Shown: in pieces, positions 49,481-61,170 of the stretch | Position numbering within the stretch: the stretch's first letter is position 1 | Layout of the letters: every line of letters begins with the position of its first letter | Assembly (NCBI GenBank): GCA_028023455.1 | Contig: JAQFVV010006203.1 | Span: 9,154,876 to 9,218,875, forward strand | Reading direction: 5' to 3' | Length of the DNA: 64,000 nucleotides | Source of the DNA: Epiperipatus broadwayi | Lineage: Eukaryota; Onychophora; Udeonychophora; Euonychophora; Peripatidae | The notes under the pieces: generated by a model | Database searches by the model: none | Told to the model about the DNA's origin: nothing | The model's input: the letters and a program-made list of their open reading frames with translations, nothing else | Position numbers and translations under genes: made by a program

Positions 49481-50614
49481 AAAAGTATAGTAAAATATAT
49501 GAAAATATTCAAATAAGCTAATATTATGTAGCCCATTTCTTCGAGATTTCAAAACGTGTCTTTCCTATTAATAGCATGGATGTTTCCATTAATGTAAAAT
49601 GCCTCCTTTATTTTTCTTTATGATTGTTTGCTTCTGAGCACAATATTATGGGATTGGCAGGTATGAAGCCGTGTCCAGATTATAAAGATAAATTAAAGCA
49701 ATAACTTTCTGTTATTCAAAACATTTATTAATGATAAGAATGAACTTCATTTTACGTTACTCAATTTTAATTTTCTGGAATGTTGATTAAACTGTTGCAG
49801 TTTATTTAATTAAAATATATATATATTTTAGTTGTTATTAATTATTCGCAAACTGTCTTAAGGTAAATCTTACAATAAAGTAATACGATTATTACATACC
49901 ACTTATAATTTATTTTACTTACTTTTTCTTTTTAAGGAAATTTTTTCAGATTATCATAAACCTGAATTTTCTCAAATAGATAGCCAAGCCATATTGATTC
50001 TAGCTAGTAATGTGGTTGATAAATGGATATTTTGAGCTCAAACAAGAAAGAAAAACATCAGACCTTTGATTAGTTTCTTGGGTAGTATGTTTTATTTCAC
50101 CATTTCTTTGTAGGATTCTAATCTTTATATCCCAGTAGACTTTTTATCTTTTACTTACATATGTAGTTACACAGTATATATTGAAACAAAAATTTCACAC
50201 CAATAATAAATTTCATTTGACTACTTAATACTTAAGTTCAGAAACTACCCCCCCCCTTCATAAATTAAAAATGTATTTAAAACTTCAATATGTAATATAT
50301 ATTCTTTTTTAAGATTCTTTTGAACAAAAACGACAACTTTAAGATAAAAATTCTATAATAAATGGTAATATGATGGGCAAAAAATGTTTAATTAAAAAAA
50401 AAAAAATCCTTTAAATAAATTAAAATATATATGCAAGTTTTCAAAAATAAAAATATCTGATGTCATGAGAGCCTTTTTTTTTTTTTTTACAGTATTAACT
50501 GTTGCAAAATTAGAACAGAGCATAATCTTTTTCTTCATGAAGTAAAATCAATTTTTCTCATTTTTATAGGATAATTTCAGTACTTAAAACATATGGACTG
50601 CTGAGTTATAAACT

Positions 50615-50745
50615 ATTCAATTAGTATGTCGTCTGAGGTTTAGTACCATGACAGACTTAAAAGGAAAATGATCCATTGATTAACTGTTGTCATTGCTTGA
50701 CCTTATGATCAGGAGTAATAAATTATTTGATTATTTTTTAATCTA
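50615..50745 (+). repeat. SINE-like copy (family B)
   Basis: GTCGTCTGAGGTTTAGTACC begins the copy, and AGTAATAAATTATTTGATTA near 50711 matches the family 3' motif closely. The B-box region is diverged. Confidence 0.45.
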
Positions 50746-51127
50746 GATCATTAACTTTTTTTTTAATCAATTTATATAGTGCTAAAAAAGCATTTACTAA
50801 AACAGTAATATTTTTCTTGTAAATGAAATATAAATTTAGATTGACCATATATTATTTATTTAATTAGAAGATTTGAAAGCCAATGAGTTTACATATAGTC
50901 TCAGTTCATATATATAAAAAGTAACCAATAGTATTCCATACTTAAAATTTATATCTTTGTTTATCATCATCATCACAAAGTCTGATCTTTATTTGCTTCA
51001 ATACTTTCATATCTTGTGATTTTCAAAGGGCAATCCAGTTTATACTTCTGTGATAAATCTCAATTACCATATTGGAGCAGATTACGTTTCCTTGAATCAA
51101 AGATGAACTTACATTGAAGATGTCAAC

Positions 51128-51208
51128 TTCAATACAATGATCAATGACTTTTCTAACTCTGAACCAAATTCAATACAATGATCAATGACTTTTCCAACTC
51201 TGAGCTAT
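51128..51208 (+). repeat. 41-bp tandem duplication
   Basis: TTCAATACAATGATCAATGA followed by CTTTTCTAACTCTGA is repeated immediately, with one substitution and a diverged end. Recent slippage-type duplication. Confidence 0.9.
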
Positions 51209-51839
51209 TTCAATTAATAAAATATTTTTTTTTAAAAATTCCATTATTTGAAAAATGATTGTAGATTTGTTATGCTCATTATCCATATGAAAACTTCCTA
51301 AATAAAATTATTTAAAGTTCTTGCAGCAATACAATTAATAACAGGAAATTTTCAATTATGAATTTGCTCACATTCTTCTTTTTTTTTTTTTTTTAAAGAA
51401 AACAAATAATTTTTGAAAAAACAACAACTATAGACTACTAAAGCAAACCATAGATTCAACGAAGTTATAGAATATCTTATGGTCTTTCTTCTATTATACA
51501 GAAAAAGGATCAGAATTAAAACCAATTCTTTTTTTTATGTTGCACTTCAAGTATACAATAGTCAATAATATGTTTAAAAATACTTATATACAAGCAACAA
51601 AGATTACAAATTATAAAATTATCATAGAAAAGCCTTTTTCAGCAAATTATATTTTTTGCCCTTTTCAATATGTCTCCAGAATACTACGATTTAAAGTACA
51701 TACAGTGACATCTATATCAATACATGAGAGAAAACAGATAAACAAATGGATATCTGACACAATCTATTACGTGATTTTTTTTTTCAATCCTACTGTAAAA
51801 TTACTCTCTTATATATATATATATTGAATGGATATATAT

Positions 51840-53299
51840 CCACATATATTAATTTATTAACTATCCATTCTTTATCCATTAACCACTTATTATTCAACTT
51901 AATGGATGTTTTGTATATATTCATACAGTTGTTTTTATTATAGATGATATAGTTTGTTTCATATATTTTACGTCTATTAACATTTTTAATATAATCAAGA
52001 ACACTTATATTATCAATACAATTTATTTTATGTCCGTACTGCAAATAATGAACATATAACGCAGATCTAGCATATTTCCTTGCAATAGCATCATTATGCT
52101 TTAGTTCTTTCTTCCAATTGCTTTGACATCTGGCCATAGTAAACCATATTACAAAAATTACATCTAATTTTATAAACCATTCCTCTCTTATATTTTATAT
52201 CATCTTTCATCCTACAATTAGTTATCAATTTATCTAAATTTTTGCTACTAGCCCATCCCACGTTAATGTTTTTATCTATATAATTTTTACTTTTTTTATT
52301 CAATATATTATATACACTAGGCAAATATGAAATTTTTATCCACTTCTTTTGTTTATTAGTCCTACATCTATTATTATTCGTGCTATTTAACCCATATTGT
52401 GAAAATATAGTCAATACTATGCGCTGCATATCAATATCCCATATATATGTTTGATTAAATTTATCCTTCTGTAACATAGCAATATTTCTATCTGTATTAA
52501 ATCTATCATTCTTATATTTAAAATTCTTTTTTACACTCATCTTTTGTATCCATGGTCGTTTTGAATCAATTGAATAATTTTTCTTAATTTATAATCTTTA
52601 ATAAAATGCTTAATTATAATATCATTATTTTGATTTAAAATAATTCAATATCTAAATACCTTATTTCATTATCAATTTCTTTCATAGTAAACCTAATATT
52701 ATCAACATTATTATTAAATTGTTTATATAATTTATATATTGCCCTCTTATTACCAATTATCAAACTATCTACATATCTAAAATAATGGAGTACTTCTTTT
52801 TTAATTATACTGTCTTTTATAATATTGATTTCTATGTCATTAATGAACATAGATGCCATAAGCCCACTAATCGCGCATCCCATTACCCATCCCTTATTTA
52901 TACTCCAATATTCGTTATTATATTTAAAATATAAACTATTATTTATTAGAATCAATGCTTCATTTATAATACTAATTATGCTATCATCATTGATATATAG
53001 AGATAAAACTTTTATGACGATACTAATATTTTTAATTCTAGGGATACTAGGGTTCATCGATTCTATGTCCATCATAAAGATACTGTGGTTTCTATTTATA
53101 TTCATATTTAATTTATCAATAATAGCCTCTGTATTTTTTATACAATATTGTCCATAACCAATTATATCAGCTATCCATTGGTTTAAATATTTACAAAATT
53201 TATGTAAAATGAAATTGCTAAAATTAAATAATAATATTACAGGGTTATCTTCCTTATGCGTTTTTACCTTACAAAATATATATGGGTTCTCATATGAAT
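51840..53299 (-). pseudogene. Penelope-like RT and GIY-YIG endonuclease, 5'-truncated copy
   Basis: Read on the minus strand. The reverse transcriptase part (open at 53105-52635) has motif A MMDIES, motif B GWVMGCAISGLMAS, and at motif C FRYVDS, where one of the two catalytic Asp codons of YVDD has been deleted. After a frame break, 52540-52094 carries the linker and the GIY-YIG start GMVYKIRCNFCNMVYYGQ, with the C-x2-C pair typical of Penelope endonucleases. A further frame shift leads into 52137-51790 (NVNRRKIYETNYI). The sequence upstream of RT is missing, with the copy ending near 53299. Open frames antisense to it (52825-53157) are shadows. Inactive. Confidence 0.85.
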
Positions 53300-55184
53300 A
53301 AAGATATAAAGAAGACGATTATAACAGACATTGAATTGGCATATATTTCATATGGGGAGAAAAAGAAATTACATTGTGTTTTAAATAAACATTTATACAA
53401 ACTTAATATTTCTAATAAGGATTATAATTACAGGAAAATAATAAATGAAATTAGATATATATGTAATGGCTATGGGATTGTAATAAGTAAAGAAGATAAA
53501 GGTTGTTGTTTTGTTGTAATGTACGCTAAGGACTATAATGATAGAATAGATAGTGTAATAAAAAATGAGGGGTATAGTGGATTATCTAAAGATCCTACAA
53601 ATAATATAAAAAATAAATAGATAAAATTGTTAAAAAAGATGAAGCTTAATAACATTATAAGTGATAATCAATATTATTCTTTATATCCTAATTCATATGA
53701 GAACCCATATATATTTGGTAAGATAAAAACGCAAAAGACAATCCTTTAAGATTATTATTTAATTTTAGCAATTTTATTTTATGAGTAAATAAGCAATTAT
53801 TTTATCTAGCGCCGTGTTTACAATTATATTACATGTAATACAATTTCATTTTATATAAATTTTGTAAATATTTAAACAACTGGATAGCTGATATAATTGG
53901 TTATGGACAATATTGTATAAAAAATACAGAGGCTATTATTGATAAATTAAATATGATGAATATAAATAGAAACCATAGTATCTTTGTGATGGACATAGAA
54001 TTGATGTACCCTAGTATCGCTAGAATTAAAAGTATTAGTATCGTCATAAAGGCTTTATCTCTATATATCAATGATGATAGCATAATTAGTATTATAAATG
54101 AAGCATTGAACCTAATAAATAATAGTTTATATTTTAAATATAATAATGAATATTGGAGTATAAATAAGGGATGGGTAATGGGATGCGCGATTAGTGGGCT
54201 TATGGCATCTATGTTCATTAATGACATGGAAATAAAAGGCAGTATAATTAAAAAAAAAGTACTACATTATTTTAGATATGTAGATGATAGTTTGACAATT
54301 GGTAATAAGAGGTCAATATATAAATTATATAAACAATTTAATAGTAATGTTGATAATATTAGGTTTACTATGAAAGAAATTGATAATGAAATATGGTATT
54401 TAGATATTGAAATTATTTTAAATCAAAATAGATATTATAATTAGGCATTTTATTAAAGACTATAAATTAAGGAAAATTATTCATTTGATTCAAAACAACC
54501 ATGAATACAAAAGATGAGTGTAAAAAAGAATTTTAAATATAAGAATGATAGATTTAATACAGATAGAAATATTGCTATGTTACAGAAGGATAAATTTAAA
54601 CAAACATATATGGGATATTGATATGCAGCACATAGTATTGACAATATATTTTCACGATATGAGTTAAATAGCACGAATAATAATAGATCTAATAAACAAA
54701 AGATGTGGATAAAAATTTCATATTTGCCTGGTGTATATAATATATTAAATAAAAAAAGTAAAAATTATATAGATAAAAACATTAACGTGGGATGGGCTAA
54801 TAGCAAAAATTTAGATAAATTGATAACTAATTATAGGATGAAAGATGATATAAAATATGAGAAATGGTTTATAAAATTAGATGTAATTTTGGTAATATGG
54901 TTTACTATGGCCAGACATCAAAGCAATTGGAAAAAAGAGCTAAAGAACACAATGATGCTATTGCTAGGAAAGATGATAGATCTACGTTATATGTTGATTA
55001 TTTGCAGTACGGACATAAAATAAATTGTATTGATAATATAAGTGTTCTTGATTATATTAAAAATGTTAATAGACGTAAAATATATGAAACGAACTATATC
55101 ATGTACTGTATGAATATATACAAAACATCCATTAAGTTGAATAATAAGTGGTTAATGGATAAAGAATGGTTAGTTAATTAATTA
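53300..55184 (+). pseudogene. Penelope-like RT and GIY-YIG endonuclease, longer copy
   Basis: The first open piece (to 53620) has ISKEDKGCCFVVMYAKDY and LSKDPT, the upstream KADKG-type block of Penelope proteins. The apparent ATG at 53282 lies in the junction with the other copy, so the true start is unknown. After stops near 53620 and a ~72-bp insertion (about 53780-53850, flanked by a short duplication of CAATTTTATTTTAT), RT reads from 53953. It has motif A VMDIELMYPSI (Asp at residue 14), motif B GWVMGCAISG, an intact YVDD at residues 109-112 (54277-54288), and EIWYLDIEI. The linker is at 54510-54860. The endonuclease from 54864 has MVYKIRCNFGNMVYYGQTSK; the second Cys of the C-x2-C pair is Gly here. 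Later come EHNDAIA, YGHKINC and KIYETNYI. At least three frame breaks make it non-functional as it stands. Confidence 0.87.
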
Positions 55185-55474
55185 ATATATGTGGATATAT
55201 ATTCATACAATATATATAACAGAGTAATTTTGTAGTGGGATTTGAAAAAAAAATCATGTAATAGATTGTGTCGGATATCCATTTATCTGTCTTCTTTCGT
55301 GTATTGATATAGACGTCGCTGTATGTACTTTAAATTGTGGTATTCTGGAGACATATTGAAAAGGGCAAAAAATATAATTTTCTGAAAAAGGCTTTTCTAT
55401 GATAATTTTATAATTTGTAATCTTAGTTGCTTGTATATATGTATTTTTTAATATACTGACTTTCTTCTATTATA

Positions 55475-57600
55475 TGTGTGTTAACATTCATCTGACCTAC
55501 TCAGTTATTCTGGAGTCTTTAATCTGCAATAAAGATATTTATCAACAAATATTAAATGGTTAAAAACTAATGAAGTAAAAAAATCCTGAGCCTTCTTACA
55601 AAATCCCCAACTGCTTGGGAAAAATTAAACGTTTCATTCTGCATTTCAGTTCTAAATCATTAGCATGAAAGACTAATTATTATCCAAAAACTATAAAACC
55701 CTTTAGTGTCCGATAGAATCAAACCTTTAATAACTTCAATAAGATCAAGAGAAGTAAATAAATAGAATAAAGTAAAACAATCTTGACAACAGGGATTTAC
55801 TTTGAACAACAAAACACCTTAATTATGAGATATGCCGAAAATGATTGTAGAGGATTATTTTAAAAAAGAAACAAGAAAAAAAAAAGATAGATGATTACAA
55901 GGAATTATTTTTATTTGTTGTGAGATGTCTTTTGGCAGATAATGATTACTAAATGGCATGTCTAGAATAAACTGGTAAAATAATGGTATGGAGTTTCAAG
56001 TTACTTGAGGATTGTGATTTCTAATCATTGAATTTGACTGTGATAATTATTATTAATTTGTCGATTAATATTTTTTAAAAATAATGATTACAGAAAAGGA
56101 AGCATACTACAATATAATACTTTATTTGATTACAAGTCATCTTTCCTGATAGATAATCCATTTTATTTTAAAAATTTACAAAATATACAATAAAAGTAAG
56201 CCACTACATTGCCTAAAACCTAATGCTGATTAAGTTAAAAAACATAATTATGGATCAATAATAGTAAGTTTATGTTCTACGCATTTAGAGCTACAGTTAG
56301 CAATGATATTGAAAACTTTCAAATATGTTTGCCAAAATTTAAGACAGCATGACAAATAAACAGATTTTGGCATCAGCATGCAATTTATATGGACATAATA
56401 ATGTTTCACTAATTGGTTTGTAAAGCCATCTTTACCTTTTTTTTTCTGAGTTACAATTGCCATAGTCATTTATGGGTAACTGCTAATAAATAAATGAAGA
56501 AAAAGTTTTTGAAATAGTTTACAGTGAAATACAAAAATCTGCCAGTCCAATGGAATGTAATTATAATATCCTATCTACTTTGATGCCAAAATATCATTTA
56601 ATCTTCTTAGCAATTCAGCAATTTTTACACAAAACAAATTGACAATAATTGCTACAAATTCTTCAATTTTCAGTTTAGCTTTAATAATGGGTCTAATTAT
56701 CTTTAGGCATAGATTTTAATGAAACTAAATGAGACAGTAAGATTATCTTTCAAAATTGCAATAGTAGGTGACCAAACTCTAGTATCATCTTAAAGCTATA
56801 CAGTTAATATCAGCATTCAAAATTTTACTTCTGAAACTTTTAAAAAACGAAAAATATTATAATACTGATCAATGATAAGATTTTTAAAAAAGTAGAACAT
56901 TTTGCCCTGTGGATTTAGAGAAACGTGAAAGGGGAGAACAACAAGATTTGAAGTAATTTACTATATATATATCAATATCTCTAGAAAATATAGGACACAT
57001 GAACAATTAATAAATTTCTTCATACAACAAATCCAGTCCAACTGCTATTGCATGTAAACTTTGCTAATTTTAATATTGTTTATTTAAGAAATTTATTTTT
57101 CCTTTGTGCCTATGTATATTATTATAAACAAAACAATAGTATACATCACAGAAATGATACACTTGTAGATGCATGTGAATTAGGAAGCACCTGTTCTTTA
57201 TCTTTATGGATTGTGTTGACTTGCATAGTATATTTTACATTGAATAATTTTTATTAAATGCAGAGTAGTCAAGAGACATTTATACAAATATTGCAGTTTG
57301 TATAATCTCAAAAAAAAACTTAATTAAAAACAATACAAACTTGAAAACTGTTTTATTGATAAGTTAATGGTAATCAACTTTCATTTTACAACTTTTCTAA
57401 CTAAAACATATCAGCAATTAAATTTCATGGGAGTGGTCAAAAATCTATAATTATCAACAGAGATCAGGTTGCCAACTGAAACTATCTAGTCTGTAAGACT
57501 CAATCGAAATATCACAGTCCTTGGGATTTTTAAAAAATAATAATGGATTTAAAGCTGTTTTTTTTTTTTATAAATTTCAAGCCTTGATATATATATATTT
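55475..57600. other. AT-rich DNA, no gene seen
   Basis: No recognised gene. A minus-strand open frame at 56248-56469 (73 codons, rich in Cys: YLSCCLKFWQTYLK) matches no family I know, and a plus-strand frame at 57048-57257 likewise. GGTATGGAGTTTCAAGTTAC near 55984 may be another eroded SINE-like copy. Confidence 0.4.
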
Positions 57601-57604
57601 TTTA

Positions 57605-57637
57605 AAGTGTCATAGCATCGCCAGAAGGAAGCGTTTA
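57605..57637 (-). repeat. tRNA-Val-like SINE fragment (family A)
   Basis: On the minus strand CGCTTCCTTCTGGCGATGCT followed by ATGACACTTTA aligns with the 3' part and the post-tRNA TTTGACA block of the copy at 32371-32450. Only this end is recognisable. Confidence 0.4.
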
Positions 57638-59925
57638 ATTTTGATATATTTGTAATTTAATTTATATCTTAAATAACTTATGACCAGTGATAAGCTGAAT
57701 TTTGTTTTTAAAAATTATGAAACAAAATAATTTTAGTATCAGTTGCACATAAAAGTTGTTATTCAATTAACTAGTAAATGACAAAGACCCAATGTAAAAG
57801 TTTTCACTTTATCAGAAAAAAAAAAGAGTTAATTGGATTTTAATTATTTCTAATAGAGTTCAATGGTCAGTGAAAACAAAATGTTGAGTACCAAGTTTTC
57901 TAGTCTCACATGCTTAATTTGCTACAAGATATAGCTATAAACAAGTTTGACAAAAAAGAAGAATTATAAGATAACTCATCTGAATACAAGTGAATTAACT
58001 GAATAGACAGCAGGGAAAAATAAATTTACAAAGTCAAATTGAGACTTAATAAGACTGTTCGAAATTTCAAAAGCAAAATCTGAAATAAATGAACCAGTTA
58101 TGCAATGTTCAAGGTAATAGTAAAATACAAGAATAAAATATAAAAAATTCTTTATTAATGACAAATTTTGTGAAAAAAAGTTTAATAGCAATTAGACAAT
58201 CTACACTTCTTCAAAATACAAGATTTTGCAAGAATAGTTTGCAGATGAGAGGATGTAGAAGATTAAAAAGCTACTATCAAAATTCTCAATGATAGTAGAT
58301 AAGATACTCTCAGTTCAGAGTATATGTATATGGAGCAAGTTCATCTTTAAACATTGGGTTTGACCAACAAGCATGAAAAACACTATCTTTGGAACAAACA
58401 TACTAGTATCTTTACTCAAATATAATACAAAAAAAGCTGCATCTAACAAAACTAGAAAACTTTATAACTGATAAACCACCAAATAAATTTGGAGGAACAA
58501 ATATCTCAGTTCAGTTTCAAAATTAGATGGAAAACCTTGCAATTAAAATAAAATCAGTAAAATATATTACATAATCTATCCAGAAACAATTTCATGCCAA
58601 ATTTTCAAATTTAAAAGAAGTATGATTATAGTAGTGATTAAAACATCTTATGTTTCAATAATTTTTATTGGAAGAAGATTTGCAATATTTTTCAAAGTCA
58701 GTTGGCTCAGTTGAAGCATTAAATTAGAAATAGTATACACATAGCTAAAAAAAGAAAGAAAGAAAGAATTTTCTTGAAAGTAAAAAAATAAGAATGTTTC
58801 AATAAGTCATTATTCGGAAATAACTTTCTAATCTGGTGTGATTTTTTATTACATTCAGATAACATAAACTCACTTATTCAGAAAGGAGATCAACTGTTAT
58901 ATGACATATGAAAACATTAGTTTTTTAAATAAAACCACAATAATGGAAAAGGCCTAGTTGTTTGAAATCAAATCATATTCACTTCTTTAAACTCTAAAAG
59001 ACCACGTCAAGAGATATAAAAATATGTGAAATGTGTTCCATGATTTAAAAAATGAACTTTCCTACTGTTTCATTGATATTCATTTGCATGCAATGCAATG
59101 ATCTCTTAAAATCAAAATTACATTTGAAGAGCATTACATTATTAATTCTCAAAAAAATATCTTCTTGAATCTGGGATTTACACAAACTTGATAGTTCATA
59201 CAAAAAAAAAATGACATTAATATTTGGAAATTCTTATGTATGCAAGCATTTCTTCACAAAATTGAAATATATAAGAAAATAAGAATCTAATTAACTCATC
59301 CAGTTAAATGGCATTCTGCATCTATCATATCTAAGTTAATTGACTTGTACTAATTTGTAGTTTCATTACGACTTAAATAAAATATTTTATTATTACCCAA
59401 TGATAACAACGCAATCAATAGACATGACACGTTTCGCTAACTCCAGAAAATGGACAAGTTAATTTACGTATGCATTTGCATACAGTACTATTTATAAATA
59501 TCACAACAACGATTTAAAATCTGTTTTGGCTATGATTATGAGACAAAACCTCAAAAGCGCTTGGCCTACTTTAATTTTCTTATCATTAACAGCTTCTTCA
59601 CCCAGCGTGTTAAAGCGCTTATATATACTATTACCTTAATTTATTAATTTTAAATAAATATGGTCTGTGGCTTCTGTCAGAAAGAAGACTGCCAATCTAT
59701 TGTAAAAGTATGCATTTGGATACAAAGTAAAAATGCTAACAAGCATTAATATTCAGTTAACTATTCTAGAATGTTTTTTTTTTCCATTTCTGCCATTTTT
59801 CAGATTGTTTTCTTATCATTTTCAAATCTGCTTGACTAGCTACTTTAAAAGAAAATTCATAATACATTTTCTCCTTATAGTAAAATCTTTGTATGAGCAT
59901 ACCTCCTAGACAAGACATTCTTCAT
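57638..59925. other. AT-rich DNA, no gene seen
   Basis: No coding signal. Between 59380 and 59620 the sequence is less AT-rich, with several CpG and two AAAGCGCTT-type palindromic words; its meaning is unknown. An AAAG microsatellite lies at about 58750-58768. Confidence 0.4.
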
Positions 59926-60059
59926 AAAAAGCTGGTAAAACTGACTGTTAGCGACCATAACATTTTGTCTTCTATTTTTAAAAAACTGAACTATATTTTT
60001 TCGTACTAAGTGTATCTAACTATAAATGTTTTTACATAAAGGTTAATAATAAAAAAAAT

Positions 60060-60170
60060 AAACTTATATTTTTATGCGTAGTTTTGAGCTATGCATTCGA
60101 GGAAATTCACAAAAATGGTGTCATGTTCGTGCGTACCCCTAAATGCAAATTCCTGCAGGTAGGATGGATG
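60060..60170 (-). pseudogene. Merlin transposase 3' end fragment (left)
   Basis: Minus-strand reading of the last ~35 codons of the transposase: blocks corresponding to QEFAFRG and the final IAQNY of copy 1. It joins abruptly to the N-terminal fragment near 60170, at the GGATGGATG words. Confidence 0.75.
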
Positions 60171-60480
60171 AAAGATGTACGATAAAGTGCATTGGCAAAT
60201 TATTCGCCCAACAAAACGGTATATCAACAATGGTGTTCAAATACAGATGGCTTCGGGAAAAAAATTCTGGAGTTCGAAATTGTTCAAGCAGGTGACGTGT
60301 ATTCCAACTTTCTGCCAGAACAGCCGCAACATTTAAAATTTCATTTTGGAGAACCAAAGAAGTGATAGAAATTCTGTCTGCAAAAATTACACATGGCAAA
60401 AGTTCATAATTTTGACAGCAATGACTTCTTTTGTGACATTTGTTAAATTTTGACACATAACTTAGCGCAAAATTGCTCAT
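60139..60480 (-). pseudogene. Merlin (ISXO2-like) transposase, N-terminal half
   Basis: A 113-codon open frame beginning ATG at 60480 (MSNFALSYVSKF). It contains RTPEFFSRSHLYLNTIVDI and FCWANNLPMHFIVH, matching the region just ahead of the catalytic domain in ISXO2-like transposases, where a short Ser/Phe-rich segment precedes a hydrophobic helix. The last block also appears, diverged, upstream of the catalytic part in copy 1 (about 41270-41310), which ties the two copies together. After it the frame runs into the displaced 3' end (ILPAGICI). The catalytic domain is absent here. Confidence 0.75.
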
Positions 60481-60589
60481 AAAAATGTAAGTTTTTTTAA
60501 ATTTTATTTATTAACCTTCATGTAAAAAATACATTTATACTTAGATATACTTTACAATTACATAGTAAGAATAACGTAGTTCGAACAAC

Positions 60590-60725
60590 AGATAGTGGAG
60601 ATCGATGAATTGTACTTCTTTCATTCATCCTACCTGCAGGAATTTGCACTTAGGGGTATGCATGAACATGACACCATTTTCGTGAATTTCCTCATGTGCA
60701 TAGCCCAAAACTACACATAAAAATG
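60590..60725 (+). pseudogene. Merlin transposase 3' end fragment (right, inverted)
   Basis: Plus-strand reading starts at IVEIDELYFFH (first catalytic Asp region) and jumps directly to LQEFALRGMHE and the end IAQNYT, deleting the catalytic core. It is the mirror image of the fragment at 60060-60170. Confidence 0.78.
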
Positions 60726-61096
60726 TAAGTTTATTTTTTTTATTATTAACCTTTATGTAAAAACACTTATAGTTATAGTTAGATACACTTAATATAGTTG
60801 TTTTTTAAAAATAGAGGGCGAAATGTTGGGGCCGCTAACAGTCAGTTTTACCAAAAAGCTCCTTTTAACAAATCAAAAATGGTAACAAATTTGGGGTCTA
60901 ACTTTTGTAATAGTCAATAAATTACTAGCTTATAATTTTCTTATTACACTGGTCTTAAAAATTAAGTTATCATGACTTGATGAGACCTAGAGCTGACATC
61001 AGATATCATTTATGCAAATACTTTTATATTAAACATTTAATTATTAAACTAAATTCGGTGCTGATATAGTACGCGCTCGGTGGCCATTTTGAATTT

Positions 61097-61151
61097 GAAA
61101 ACACTGCTGGCTAACATCGAGTAGAAAACACTGCTGGCTAACATCGAGTAG
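61097..61151 (+). repeat. 27-bp tandem duplication
   Basis: AAAACACTGCTGGCTAACAT followed by CGAGTAG occurs twice in a row, and a third copy starts (AAACACT). It lies near the left limit of the repeat complex at the right side of the window. Confidence 0.95.
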
Positions 61152-61170
61152 AAACACTCAGTTTTCAAAA

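Larger units (their letters stand above)
51499..55459. mobile_element. Penelope-like element, two head-to-head copies in one insertion
   Basis: Two copies of one retroelement meet near 53299/53300 with their 5' sides together and their 3' ends outward. The minus copy (51499 to about 53299) is 5'-truncated; the plus copy (about 53300-55459) reaches further upstream. The pair is flanked by one 15-bp direct repeat CTTTCTTCTATTATA (51484-51498 and 55460-55474), read as the target duplication of a single insertion. Both 3' flanks beyond the coding end match each other in inverted orientation for about 250 bp. Penelope-like elements are known for partial tandem or inverted copies within one insertion. 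Confidence 0.85.
59934..60852. mobile_element. Merlin DNA transposon, copy 2, internally rearranged
   Basis: The element begins GGTAAAACTGACTG at 59934 and ends CAGTCAGTTTTACC at 60852. It is flanked by an exact 8-bp duplication AAAAAGCT (59926-59933 and 60853-60860), as expected for Merlin. Both ends read inward from the terminal repeat into the same 3' transposase sequence, about 59934-60170 and 60590-60852, so the element is a long imperfect palindrome. Between them lies an N-terminal transposase piece on the minus strand plus a second internal stretch of terminal-repeat-like sequence (60510-60590). Confidence 0.92.

Noticed and set aside
53282-53299. ATG at 53282 as the start of the longer Penelope protein
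   Set aside because: These bases match, in reverse complement, 53692-53710 of the plus copy, so they belong to the end of the inverted partner; the true start is unknown.
52825-54227. Open frames of 108-110 codons (52825-53157 plus, 53901-54227 minus) with similar sequences
   Set aside because: They are antisense shadows of the reverse-transcriptase region in the two inverted Penelope-like copies, which explains their resemblance.
56248-56469. 73-codon Cys-rich minus-strand open frame as a gene
   Set aside because: No splice sites, start context or family resemblance could be found; kept only as a note in the surrounding region.
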